From: Trinickia symbiotica
Lineage (GTDB): Bacteria; Pseudomonadota; Gammaproteobacteria; Burkholderiales; Burkholderiaceae
DNA: 40,480 bases
Assembly: GCF_002934455.1 (NCBI RefSeq)
Contig: NZ_PTIR01000035.1
Span: 1 to 40,480 of the forward strand
Direction: 5' to 3'
Under the pieces are notes generated by a model. The model saw only the letters and a list, made by a program, of their open reading frames with translations. It searched no databases and was not told where the DNA came from. Shown here piece after piece: positions 1 through 8,088 of the stretch. A program made the position numbers and the translations under genes. The first letter of the stretch is position 1. Every line of letters starts with the position of its first letter.

Positions 1-91
1 CCGCATGATAGCGACGGCCGCGACCTCAGCAGGTCAGCCGCCGAACACCGGCAAATCTAGTTGTCGCCACCGGCAAAAGTAATTGTCGCCA
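1..91. mobile_element. Terminus of an IS21-like insertion sequence (partial)
   Basis: Position 91 is the abrupt end of a short-chain dehydrogenase frame read on the minus strand. Read outward from that point on the minus strand, the sequence begins TGGCGACAATTAC and is followed at once by a second tandem copy of the same 22-base unit. A TG...CA terminus with multiple tandem terminal repeats is characteristic of the IS21 family. No transposase (IstA/IstB) is visible because the element continues beyond the left edge. The remaining bases (1-47) show no readable gene. The family assignment is inference from terminus architecture only. Confidence 0.6.
48..91. repeat. Two tandem 22-bp repeats at the IS end
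   Basis: Positions 48-69 and 70-91 are direct repeats that share CCGGCAAA at one side and TTGTCGCCA at the other. They differ only within the five central bases (TCTAG versus AGTAA). Adjacent 22-bp repeats without spacers fit transposase-binding sites in an IS terminus. Confidence 0.85.
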
Positions 92-701
92 GACACACCT
101 CCCGGCTCGCCCCGACAAGCTGCCCCCACATCGACGTCGCAAAGGGGCCAGGAACGATCGCATTCACTCGGATTTTGCAGCTGGCGAGTTCAAAAGCGGC
201 CCAGCGCGCCAAGTAAAGCACAGCGCCTTTGCAAACAACGTACAGCACGCTTGCAGCTGGCGAGAAGTTCTCCGCGGCAGCAGACGAAACCAGTATCACG
301 GAGCCCCCGCCACGCCGTTGCATCGGGCCGACTGCGTGCTTTATGCACATCACGTGGCTGCGCAAAAGATTCGCCTGTCCGTCGTCCCAGTCCTCAACCG
401 TAAGGTCTGCGATCTTTTGCTTGTGATCCACCGAGGCCGCTGCATGAACGACGACATCAAGGCCGCCGAACTTCTCCTCTGCCATCGCCATCGTCCGGCC
501 AATGTCCTCTTCGTTGCGGATGTCGCAGGCGTTGAAATAGACCGTCCCAGGAAATCGCCGCTCTAACTGCGCACCCTTCTCCGCCTGGATATCTGCAACG
601 ATGATCTTGGCGCCCTCGGACACATACATCTCTACAACGCCGTAAGCTATCCCCGACGCGCCTCCCGTAATAACCGCAACCTTTCCAGACAAACGTCCCA
701 T
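57..701 (-). pseudogene. Short-chain dehydrogenase/reductase, 3' end truncated by IS
   Basis: This is an SDR-family NAD(P)-dependent oxidoreductase fragment. The start at 701 (MGRLSGKVAVITGG) is preferred over an upstream ATG at 743 because a GGGAGG ribosome site lies just upstream and the protein then begins at the usual SDR N-terminus. The Rossmann motif TGGASGI, a catalytic SS pair and the active-site YVVCK (YxxxK) are present, as is VNAIVPGP. The frame departs from the family after MWGQLVGASREVCL and ends within ten codons inside the IS terminus, giving 214 residues where about 250 are usual. The missing part is the C-terminal substrate-loop and dimerisation segment, so activity is doubtful. 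It is the last gene of the short minus-strand group headed by the gene at 2655. Confidence 0.8.
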
Positions 702-829
702 TCTTATTACCTCCCGGTCGAGGCATAACGTTGCAGGCGTCATGCCTCCAGACAGAAATCCAAGCAGCCGAGACCGATGGAATCGCCTTTGGTGAATGTC
801 GATGTTGTAAACGGTAAGACGGCTGCCCC

Positions 830-1738
830 TTACTGTTTCCGAAGTATTGCGGAAAGCGCGTCAATACCCTCCCAATCCCCGATGATGACGGGCGGCTTCC
901 CTGTTATGCGTTGAGTTTCGTCTTCGCGAACTACGTTGAGGACAACCCGATCCACGCCGGCCGTTCCGAACTCCTCGACTCGGGCAAGGATGTCGGAAGG
1001 GCTTCCCCAAGCAGTGAGGGAATCGATGAGTCGATCACTTCCGCCCTCGCTCCAATCACTCGCTTCAAAGCCGGCCTTCTCAAACGCGGCCTGATAATAC
1101 GGAAGCGCGAGGTACATCGATAGATATGTGCGGGCAATTGTTCGGGCCTCGTTCGCATCCGAACTCATCACGCACATAATCTGGGAGGTGATGTTCAGGC
1201 CAGACCCGACACGTTCGCGCGCTTCCTTTATCACGGCGGTGGGCATCATCCATGTGACCATGCCCTGAGCATGCTTGGTTGCAAGTTTTTGCAAACCCGG
1301 CGCGTGGGCTGCGATATACAAGGGTGCCATCAGCTCCGGCTTGGCGGAAATGAGTTTGACCTCCGCCATCTCTTCAAGATATGCGGTCATCTTCGGCAGT
1401 GGTGCCACCCACTCGCCCTTGCGCTTGGCTATCACAATCGGGTTCGAGGCGCCGAGGCCCATGATGAATCGGCCAGGGTAAAACTGGGACAAGGTTTGAA
1501 GTGCTTGCACGGCTCCGGTCGGATCGCGGCCATAGACGGTTGCAACCCCTGTCGCGACCTTCAATGTGTGCGTTTGCGAAAGCATGAATCCGCATGCAAG
1601 GAACGGCTCACGCCCGAACGAGTCGAGCAACCAAACGCTTTCGAAACCCAGTCGCTCTATCTTCTTCACCAAATCGGAAAGCTTTTCAGCCGGTAATTGG
1701 TGAGTCGTGCGATCAAGAGTAAGGCCGATCAATGGCAT
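830..1738 (-). CDS. LLM-class flavin-dependent oxidoreductase (luciferase-like)
   Basis: This 302-residue protein belongs to the bacterial luciferase-like monooxygenase/F420-dependent reductase superfamily, a TIM-barrel fold using reduced flavin or F420. Recognisable blocks are the N-terminal IGLTLDRT strand, KIERLGFESVWLLDSFGREP, the central LSQFYPGRFIMGLGASNP block that is strongly typical of the family, and a C-terminal GTAGVDRVVLNV strand. The start is ATG at 1738 behind an ACGGAG ribosome site. It lies 170 bp downstream of the Fno-like gene and upstream of the truncated SDR, all on the minus strand. FMN and F420 use cannot be separated by eye. The substrate is unknown; a role in oxygenating or reducing a pathway intermediate is inference. 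Confidence 0.85.
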   Translation of the reverse strand: MPLIGLTLDRTTHQLPAEKLSDLVKKIERLGFESVWLLDSFGREPFLACGFMLSQTHTLKVATGVATVYGRDPTGAVQALQTLSQFYPGRFIMGLGASNPIVIAKRKGEWVAPLPKMTAYLEEMAEVKLISAKPELMAPLYIAAHAPGLQKLATKHAQGMVTWMMPTAVIKEARERVGSGLNITSQIMCVMSSDANEARTIARTYLSMYLALPYYQAAFEKAGFEASDWSEGGSDRLIDSLTAWGSPSDILARVEEFGTAGVDRVVLNVVREDETQRITGKPPVIIGDWEGIDALSAILRKQ

Positions 1739-1908
1739 GGGAACTCCGTTTAGAATTTTGCCTAGGTGCGCAATGCACGCTCGAGAAAACGAGCTGCTTC
1801 CATTTGCCTCTGATCAGGTCAGCGCCAAGTCGGAATTCGCTGTCGGGAGTGTCCAACCGTCGGACCGAACACGTAGCGCTGTGCCTCATGAGGGCTTGCG
1901 ACGAGTGA

Positions 1909-2655
1909 TCACATAAACAACGCGCGATTGAGGCGGACGAGGTATTCGGCATCCGGGTTCGTTGCGACTCCCTCAATCCGCTCCATGACTGCGGCGAACG
2001 ACAGGTCGCGGCGTTTGGGCAATCTCGCTACTTCCGCGGTGGCCAGCGCGGCAGGCATCTCCTCGCGCGAGAGGTCCGTGCAATAGCACGGCGCACCAGG
2101 CTGCTGTCGCCACGATTGCGCAAGGGTGCCGGCATCGAATCCGTCGAACCCCGTGTCCTCCACGAGCGCGATTCCGACCTTGCGGTCCGCGTCGCTGTCG
2201 GCGGCAACCGGGATAGCGATACGTCCGGGACTCCCTGCAGGTTTGTCCTTCTTCGCGAAAGAGTCAGAACCGATGGCATTCCACGCCTTGACGACCGGAC
2301 GGCCCAACCGCTCCGCAACCCAAAGGCTCTCCACCTGGCCGGATTCGATGGGGCCAATGTTGCCATCTCGCGCCGGATAGTAGTTCGACGTGTCAATGAC
2401 TACTGTTTCCGCCGAAACGGTGGCGATAACCGGCGCGATGTCGGGAATGCGGATTAGGGGAATCGAGAGGATCAAGACGTCGACATCGGTCACAGCTTCG
2501 GCAGACTGGACCGGGCGCCCCCCGAAGGCCAGCACGTCGGCCCCGATACTGTCCGGGCCACGCGAGTTTGCAACCTTCACGCCATGCCCCGCTGCGCTCA
2601 ACCTTTGGACTAGCGTCTTCCCGATGTGGCCCGTGCCGATAATGCCGATTTTCAT
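1909..2655 (-). CDS. Fno-like NADP-binding oxidoreductase (F420-reductase family)
   Basis: This 248-residue protein has a clear N-terminal dinucleotide-binding fold, with GIIGTGHIGK followed by VKVANSRGPDS, a basic loop that suggests NADP(H). The overall pattern is that of the NADPH:F420 reductase-like/pyrroline-5-carboxylate-reductase-like family. Further blocks are VLILSIPL, VVIDTSNYYPARDG and VVKAWNAIGSDSF. Bacterial members in organisms without F420 are common and mostly uncharacterised, so a general NADP-dependent reductase is the safe call. The start at 2655 has AGGAGA eight bases upstream. It is the first gene of a minus-strand group and is transcribed away from the acyl-CoA synthetase, with an operator-bearing promoter at 2743-2786. 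Confidence 0.8.
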   Translation of the reverse strand: MKIGIIGTGHIGKTLVQRLSAAGHGVKVANSRGPDSIGADVLAFGGRPVQSAEAVTDVDVLILSIPLIRIPDIAPVIATVSAETVVIDTSNYYPARDGNIGPIESGQVESLWVAERLGRPVVKAWNAIGSDSFAKKDKPAGSPGRIAIPVAADSDADRKVGIALVEDTGFDGFDAGTLAQSWRQQPGAPCYCTDLSREEMPAALATAEVARLPKRRDLSFAAVMERIEGVATNPDAEYLVRLNRALFM

Positions 2656-2742
2656 GAGTTCGATCTCCTAGTAGCCTGGATCTTTCGGTCGTGTGGCGGG
2701 CGGCGAAATATGCACTGCCGTGCTTCGAGCAGCACCGTCACC

Positions 2743-2786
2743 ATGGTATGCAACAATACCATATATAGTCAGTACGATCATGTCAA
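2743..2786 (-). promoter_or_regulatory. Predicted sigma70 promoter with GTAT-N6-ATAC operator
   Basis: On the minus strand, a perfect TTGACA (2786-2781) is followed after 17 bases by TATGGT (2763-2758). The palindrome TGGTATGCAACAATACCA (2744-2761) overlaps the -10 box, so a bound protein would block RNA polymerase. It would serve the Fno-like, luciferase-like and truncated SDR genes. Confidence 0.55.
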
Positions 2787-2995
2787 TCGATCTCAACCCG
2801 ACTCGCGCGAGCGCACCACGCGAGGCGATGGTCGTTTCGCCCGCCAACCGCACGCACCCATGTATAGGTGGTGGTAGTACAGCTGACCACATGGCTGCGC
2901 CGAGCAGCGCATGCAGGGCGAGCCCAAATCCCGGAACGGATCCGACATGAAACGTCATGCCCTCAGCATCGTTCCGCCGAATCAACACTTAATTA

Positions 2996-3024
2996 TTGTA
3001 TCCAACCATACCTTGTTGTACATT
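2996..3024 (+). promoter_or_regulatory. Predicted promoter with GTAT-N6-ATAC operator
   Basis: TTGTAT (2996-3001) and TACATT (3019-3024) are separated by 17 bases. The operator TTGTATCCAACCATACCT (2996-3013) covers the -35 box and most of the spacer. The start codon of the acyl-CoA synthetase is about 48 bases further on. Confidence 0.5.
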
Positions 3025-3071
3025 ACCAAGTGCAATCTGGCGCATCGAACAAGATACGGAGACACCCTCAT

Positions 3072-4646
3072 ATGATCGGCGAGCCCGAGCTGGATTTACT
3101 GCCCTGGTCGATCGGCGACCTGCTGCGCACTGCGAGCCGGCAGCGGCCTGACCTAACGGCTCTAATCGTCCCGGCATCCACGCAAGGGCGAGAGGAACAG
3201 CGCTGGACGTATAGCGAACTACAGGCCGAGGCCGAACGAGCAGCCGCCGCGCTCCTCGTCCACTTCGCCCCTGGCGACCGTGTCGCCACTTGGGCGGGCG
3301 CAAGTTCCAACTTGCTGATGTTGCACCTAGGTGCTGCTCTGGCCGGCATCGTTCTTGTCACACTCAATCCGGCATGCCGCGGCCAAGAATTGAAGTATCT
3401 CCTCGAGCAGGCCGAGGTGCGCGGCATCTTTCTTGAGCGCGCATTCCGAAAGATGGACAACGTCGCTGTGCTGGAAGCAGTACGGCCAGAACTCCCCAAG
3501 CTCGAATCGGTGTTCTATCTTGACGCCTGGTCGAGTTTCGTGGCGAGCGCAGCCGACGCGTCACCATCGCTTCCGACGGTGCAGCCCGAAGCGCCTGCAT
3601 TGATTATTTTTACTTCTGGCACAACGGGAAAACCAAAAGGCGCCGTCCTCAGCCATGCGGGTGTCGTGAACAACGCCCGGTTTACGCAAGCGCGCATGGG
3701 CATGGCTGAGGGCTCCGCCTGGCTCACGGTGATGCCAATGTTCCATGTCGGCGGAAGTGTGACCATGACGCTCGGTTGCATGGCAAGCCTCGGAACACAG
3801 GTACTCTTGCCCGAGTTTAATCCCGAAGCGATGCTCGATGCGCTCGAGCGTTACCGCGTCCGAATGACAATGGCTGTGCCGACGATGATTCTCGCCGCGA
3901 TAGAAAGCGAGCAATTCGATCGGACCGACCTCTCGCAGCTGGAGCTGTTGATCACCGGCGGCACCGTCGTCGTCCCCGAATTGATCCGCTTGATACATGA
4001 ACGCTTTGGCTGCGAACCGATGGTCGTGTTCGGCCAGACCGAAGCCGGCGGCGCGATGTGCCTCTCGCGCCGGGGCGACGGCATTGAACTGTTGACGCAG
4101 AGCGTCGGCGCCCCCCTGTCGATGTCTGAAGTGAAAATCATCGGGCTCGACGGTGCTGCAGTGCCGGTCGGGCAGCCGGGCGAGATCTGCGTGAAGACGC
4201 CCTGTCGCATGCTGGAATACTTTCGTATGCCGGAAAAAACGCGGGAGGCAATCGATGCGGATGGCTGGGTGCATACAGGCGACGTCGGCATCCTGCTCCC
4301 GAATGGCTACGTTCAAATAACAGGCCGTCTAAAGGACATGATCATCCGTGGCGGCGAAAACATTTACCCTCGCGAGATCGAGGACTTGCTGGCACAACAT
4401 CCGGCAGTGCTGCAGTCGGCCGTCTTTGGCGTGCCCGACGAAAGATGGGGCGAACAGGTAGCCGCCGCGGTTGTTCTCAAGCAAGGGCACAACTGCGATG
4501 CGGACGCGCTCAGCGCATTTCTGGATGGCCGCATCGCACGCCATAAGGTACCGCGGGTGTGGCGCTTCCTCGACGCGATGCCGGTCACCGCCACAGGCAA
4601 GGTGCAAAAGTTCGTCTTGCGCGACCTGGTAATGGCCCAAGCATGA
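3072..4646 (+). CDS. AMP-forming acyl-CoA synthetase
   Basis: This 524-residue ANL-superfamily enzyme probably activates a carboxylic acid to its CoA thioester using ATP, the entry step of the pathway. The ATP loop IIFTSGTTGKPKGAVLSH, the adenylate motif GQTEAGG, the hinge block ITGRLKDMIIRGGENIYP and the C-terminal lysine region TATGKVQKFVLRDL are all present, and the length fits a soluble acyl-CoA synthetase. ATG at 3072 is chosen because ACGGAGAC lies upstream and MIGEPELDLLPWSIGDLL matches a normal N-terminus; the open frame reaches back to 2868 without support. It is the first gene after the operator at 2996 and precedes the long plus-strand group. Chain-length or ring specificity cannot be read. 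Confidence 0.9.
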   Translation: MIGEPELDLLPWSIGDLLRTASRQRPDLTALIVPASTQGREEQRWTYSELQAEAERAAAALLVHFAPGDRVATWAGASSNLLMLHLGAALAGIVLVTLNPACRGQELKYLLEQAEVRGIFLERAFRKMDNVAVLEAVRPELPKLESVFYLDAWSSFVASAADASPSLPTVQPEAPALIIFTSGTTGKPKGAVLSHAGVVNNARFTQARMGMAEGSAWLTVMPMFHVGGSVTMTLGCMASLGTQVLLPEFNPEAMLDALERYRVRMTMAVPTMILAAIESEQFDRTDLSQLELLITGGTVVVPELIRLIHERFGCEPMVVFGQTEAGGAMCLSRRGDGIELLTQSVGAPLSMSEVKIIGLDGAAVPVGQPGEICVKTPCRMLEYFRMPEKTREAIDADGWVHTGDVGILLPNGYVQITGRLKDMIIRGGENIYPREIEDLLAQHPAVLQSAVFGVPDERWGEQVAAAVVLKQGHNCDADALSAFLDGRIARHKVPRVWRFLDAMPVTATGKVQKFVLRDLVMAQA

Positions 4647-5028
4647 TGCGCGACCGTTCTAGTTGTGCATTGCTGCTCCATCGACGCTCCGGAGAGCAGC
4701 GGCGCCCTATCGCTCTGGCTGCTGCGCCCGATGAGAAGGTAGGACTGAACAGCCGAGCGTGAGCAGCACTGATGCAGCGCAACTCGCGGGCCGAAGTTAC
4801 ATTGTATGTCTGTTTATCGTATGCTACCGTATCGCTCAAGCACAATCGAGCCGTCTTCTGCAAGAGGGCACGGTCATCCGCCCAACGGAGACTCGACGGT
4901 GCGGGGTTTTGATCTGACTGCCGGGGATCGCAATCTGGGCAGCGTGCAATTGTTCTCGATGCGGACGCCGCCTATCACCGCTGGGCAAACCGCTCAAGGC
5001 AGCGGACTGACGCGAACTGGAGATGAAG
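4647..5028. promoter_or_regulatory. Gap with a degenerate operator-like site
   Basis: This 382-bp gap before the old yellow enzyme gene holds no convincing gene. At 4817-4834 the sequence TCGTATGCTACCGTATCG resembles the operator at 37059, but its right half-site is GTAT instead of ATAC, so it may be a weak binding site or chance. No clear terminator was found after the acyl-CoA synthetase. Confidence 0.3.
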
Positions 5029-6123
5029 ATGTCGCATGCCGGACTCTTTGAGCCCCTGGCACTGACGCGGGGCCCGGCCATGAAGAATCGCTTCATGCTT
5101 GCACCGCTAACGAACCAGCAAAGCTACCCTGACGGTCGCCTGTCCGACGACGAGATCCGCTGGCTGGAGATGCGCGCCGAAGGGGGTTTTGGACTGGTGA
5201 TGACCGCGGCTGCGCCTGTCCAACAGGTCGGGCAAGGGTATCCGGGGCAGCTCGGTGTTTTCGAGGATCTGCACATTGAGGGACTCTCCCGCCTCGCGAG
5301 CGCCGTTCGCGCGCACGGCAGCCTTTCAGCAGTGCAGCTCTATCATGGTGGCGATCGCGCTTCACCCGAACTGATTGGCACCCCTGTCTCCCCTTCGGAA
5401 AACTCGCGTAACGGCGCCAGGTCGCTGAACTTGAAGGAAGTCGAACAGCTGCGGGATGACTTCATCGCGGCCGCCCTCCGTGCGGAAACGGCAGGATTCG
5501 ATGGGGTCGAGATACATGGCGCTCACGGCTACATCTTGGCGCAATTTCTGTCTCCGACTATCAACCAGCGCGATGACCGCTACGGCGGAAGCTTCGAAAA
5601 TCGCTCGCGGCTCATGTTGGAAGTCATCGACGGGATCCGCAGTCAGTGCGGCGACGATTTTCAGATTGGCCTTCGGCTATCGCCGGAGCGCTTCGGAATG
5701 CGCCTTGCCGAGGTGCGGGACCTCGCAACGGAAATCATGCGGACGGAGCAGATCGATTATCTGGACCTGTCATTGTGGGACGTGACGAAGCAACCCCATG
5801 AGGAGGAATTCCAGGGGCGCACGTTGTTGAGTTACTTCACGGAACTACCGCGTGGGAACGTGCGGCTCGGCGCCGCCGGCAAGGTGATGAGCGCGGCTCT
5901 GGCGGCAAGCGTGATCGAAGCCGGCTGCGATTTTGTCACGATCGGCCGCGCGGGCATCTTGCGTCACGACTTCCCTGAACAAGTGCGGCGTAATCCAGAG
6001 TACGACTCTCCGTCTCAGCCAATCGCTGTACAGCACCTGCAGGATCAGGGCGTGGGTCAAGACTTTATCGCTTACCTGCGCACTTTTCCGGGACTCGTAG
6101 CTGAGGAAGGAACTCGGACATGA
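5029..6123 (+). CDS. Old yellow enzyme family NADH:flavin oxidoreductase
   Basis: This 364-residue FMN-dependent TIM-barrel protein of the OYE family reduces activated C=C bonds or acts on cyclic enones. It shows the FMN-binding N-terminal block NRFMLAPLTN, the signature GVEIHGAHGYILAQFLSP followed by the conserved NxRxDxYGGSFENRSR-type block, and the late FMN phosphate region FVTIGRAGILRHDFP. ATG at 5029 is preferred to one at 5023 because GGAG then sits six bases upstream. It is followed 64 bp later by the Rieske oxygenase. The 2,4-dienoyl-CoA-reductase type is unlikely, as it is far too short to carry the extra FeS/FAD half. Substrate unknown. Confidence 0.9.
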   Translation: MSHAGLFEPLALTRGPAMKNRFMLAPLTNQQSYPDGRLSDDEIRWLEMRAEGGFGLVMTAAAPVQQVGQGYPGQLGVFEDLHIEGLSRLASAVRAHGSLSAVQLYHGGDRASPELIGTPVSPSENSRNGARSLNLKEVEQLRDDFIAAALRAETAGFDGVEIHGAHGYILAQFLSPTINQRDDRYGGSFENRSRLMLEVIDGIRSQCGDDFQIGLRLSPERFGMRLAEVRDLATEIMRTEQIDYLDLSLWDVTKQPHEEEFQGRTLLSYFTELPRGNVRLGAAGKVMSAALAASVIEAGCDFVTIGRAGILRHDFPEQVRRNPEYDSPSQPIAVQHLQDQGVGQDFIAYLRTFPGLVAEEGTRT

Positions 6124-6187
6124 ACTTCATGGCGCAGGTGAGATCACTTGGCAGCCAGTAACTGCTTTTTGCGAGGAGAAGGGGACA

Positions 6188-7573
6188 ATGAATTACGACT
6201 ACAAAACGGGCTTTGTGGCTTATCCTGACGCGGAACCCGGCAGCCCCGCCGCAAAGGCGCCCTATGTCGATAACGGTAAGGCTCGCATCGACCCGCGCCG
6301 TTACTACACGCATGAGGAAGCGGCGCTCGAGTGGGAGCATATGTGGACGAAGAGCTGGGTGTTCGCCGGGCTCGCGCACGACATCCCGAACATCGGCGAC
6401 TGGTTCAAGGTCGAACTCGGCAAGGAATCGTTCATTGTCGTCCGCAACGCGGAGGGCGATGACGGTATTGCCGCGTATTTCAATCTGTGCCCGCATCGCG
6501 GCAACCGTATCGTTCATACCGATTTCGGCAATGCCGGTAGCGGAAGCTGCTTTCAATGCGACTTTCACGGGTGGAAGTTTGGTCTCGATGGCAAGAATGT
6601 CGAAATCCGTGACGAGTTTCTCTTCCGCAAGGAAGCCGTCGCGCATCGCCCGGGACTGAAGCCTATCCGCTGTGGCGTCTGGAACAGCCTCGTTTTCATC
6701 AGTGTAGCTCCCTCCGGCAAGTCGCTCGCGGAGCATTTGGATAACATTCCGAAGCACTTGGCGCCCTACCCCTTCGAAAAGTACCGTGTAATCCGCGACA
6801 TCGAAACCTGCTGGAACGCGAACTGGAAAACAGCGCTCGACGCTTTTATCGAGTTCTATCACGCCGACGACGTCCATCCGCAGCTGCTGACTTTCACCGA
6901 GACCCTCGAGTGCCAGTACGACCTTTACGCCAACGGGAACAGTCGGATGATCATTCCTGTCGGATACGTGACAAGCAGGAACGAGGACCGCGAAACCGTG
7001 ACGGATGCGCTCAAAGGCTTCCTGCAGTTCTATGGCGGCAACCCGGACGACTACGTCCACCTGAAAGGCCACGAGTACTATAAGGCGCTAGTGGATGTCC
7101 GGAGGAAGTGGGCCAAGCGCCACGGGTACTCGCATTTCGACGATCTCAGCGACGCGCAAATCAACGATGATTGGAATTATTTTGTATTCCCTAACATCAC
7201 CATCAACGCATTCAGCGATGCGCTTCTGATCCAGATTTTTTCGCCGCACGAGAGCGATCCGAGCAAAAGTTACTACCGGGCGATCTCGCTATGTCTGCCC
7301 GTCGGTGGAACGCAGGACATGGTCATGGACCCTGGTCAATTCGGGCCCGAGGCCATGTCGCCGCCGGGCTGGGATGGATCGGAGCGACCGGCAAAGATCA
7401 TTCCGCAAACCCTTGCCGATTTCGGCTCTGTGCTGGCGCAAGACGCCGTGCGAGTGCCGGAAGTTCAAAAAGGTATCGAGTCCATGGCGTTTGACGGCTA
7501 CGTGCTATCGGAATCGGAGTGCCGTATCCGGCACTACCATGCCGAGATCGATCGGCTCATTGGCCGCAAATGA
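6188..7573 (+). CDS. Rieske non-haem iron oxygenase, alpha subunit
   Basis: This 461-residue ring-hydroxylating oxygenase large subunit has Rieske 2Fe-2S ligands C101-x-H103 (CPHRGN) and C124-x2-H127 (CDFHGW). The mononuclear iron site lies in NWKTALDAFIEFYHADDVHP, with H225 and H230 as likely ligands. These enzymes insert one or two oxygen atoms using electrons from a ferredoxin and reductase. The start at 6188 is behind AGGAGAAGGGG. No beta subunit, ferredoxin or reductase is encoded in the window, so it is either an alpha-only oxygenase or borrows electron carriers from elsewhere. Its place between the old yellow enzyme and the small monooxygenase-like gene suggests an early oxidation of a cyclic substrate. 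Regiochemistry and substrate are unknown. Confidence 0.93.
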   Translation: MNYDYKTGFVAYPDAEPGSPAAKAPYVDNGKARIDPRRYYTHEEAALEWEHMWTKSWVFAGLAHDIPNIGDWFKVELGKESFIVVRNAEGDDGIAAYFNLCPHRGNRIVHTDFGNAGSGSCFQCDFHGWKFGLDGKNVEIRDEFLFRKEAVAHRPGLKPIRCGVWNSLVFISVAPSGKSLAEHLDNIPKHLAPYPFEKYRVIRDIETCWNANWKTALDAFIEFYHADDVHPQLLTFTETLECQYDLYANGNSRMIIPVGYVTSRNEDRETVTDALKGFLQFYGGNPDDYVHLKGHEYYKALVDVRRKWAKRHGYSHFDDLSDAQINDDWNYFVFPNITINAFSDALLIQIFSPHESDPSKSYYRAISLCLPVGGTQDMVMDPGQFGPEAMSPPGWDGSERPAKIIPQTLADFGSVLAQDAVRVPEVQKGIESMAFDGYVLSESECRIRHYHAEIDRLIGRK

Positions 7574-7651
7574 TCCTTGGCCGAGCACAAATCCTTGGTT
7601 TCTTAATTAGGGGCACTGCAGTTGGCATGCCTCATACTCAGGAGACAAAAA

Positions 7652-8050
7652 ATGGCGAAAGGTTGGTTTCATAATTCGAATTGCTTTTTGGCGCGTTACC
7701 CGGTGGATCCGGCTCGCCGTGAAGAGTTTTTGTCGGCACTCAATGACATGTTCGCGTTCGCAGAACCCTGGTATGAAGAGCATGCTCATTTCGCATTCCA
7801 CGGATGGGCCCGCGATCCGAATACATGGGTGGTAATCGCTGCGTGGAAGAGCGAGGAAATCCTTGAGCGGCTGCGGAAGGAACCCGAGTTCCAAAAGCAC
7901 AGCGTGCGCATGCTCGAATGCTGCACCGGGCCGATGATCATCGAGCAATTCAGCGGCATGAAGGTGGATCGGAGCGTCTTTGATCTCTATCCGGCTGGGA
8001 AGTCGCAGGTTCACCTTCCGACTCAGTCCCTTGGAGTGGAATTCGTTTAA
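7652..8050 (+). CDS. Small ABM-like (antibiotic biosynthesis monooxygenase fold) protein, copy 1
   Basis: This 132-residue protein looks like a dimeric ferredoxin-like alpha/beta barrel of the ABM/quinol-monooxygenase type: NSNCFLARYPVDPARREEFL at the start, a central HFAFHGWARDPN and a helix rich in charged residues. The function of such proteins ranges from cofactor-free oxygenation to isomerisation or binding, so none is assigned. The C-terminal half (CTGPMIIEQFSGMKVDRSVF and YPAGKSQVH) is nearly repeated in the gene at 27887-28285, which has the same length, so the locus holds two paralogues. ATG at 7652 follows CAGGAGA; an upstream in-frame start at 7622 has no such site. The second copy, like this one, sits in a group with an SRPBCC gene. 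Confidence 0.7.
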   Translation: MAKGWFHNSNCFLARYPVDPARREEFLSALNDMFAFAEPWYEEHAHFAFHGWARDPNTWVVIAAWKSEEILERLRKEPEFQKHSVRMLECCTGPMIIEQFSGMKVDRSVFDLYPAGKSQVHLPTQSLGVEFV

Positions 8051-8088
8051 CGCGCTATTCCGCACAGGTCGACGAAGGGGGGCCCTAC

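Larger units (their letters stand above)
2656..3071. promoter_or_regulatory. Divergent intergenic region with two operators
   Basis: This 416-bp gap separates the minus-strand Fno-like gene from the plus-strand acyl-CoA synthetase. It holds two copies of the GTAT-N6-ATAC palindrome, one near each promoter. An open frame extends upstream from 3072 to 2868 but has no ribosome site and does not resemble the N-terminus of the family, so I read it as non-coding. Nothing else was recognised. Confidence 0.6.

Noticed and set aside
48-91. Two tandem 22-bp repeats as a CRISPR fragment
   Set aside because: There are only two units with no spacer between them, and they sit exactly at a break in a coding frame, which fits an IS end.
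3561-4316. 251-residue minus-strand frame opposite the acyl-CoA synthetase
   Set aside because: Composition is unusually rich in His and Arg with no fold signature; it mirrors the codons of the synthetase.
6065-7072. Long minus-strand open frame opposite the Rieske gene
   Set aside because: No recognisable domain and no ribosome site; the plus strand encodes an intact oxygenase, so this is antisense shadow.
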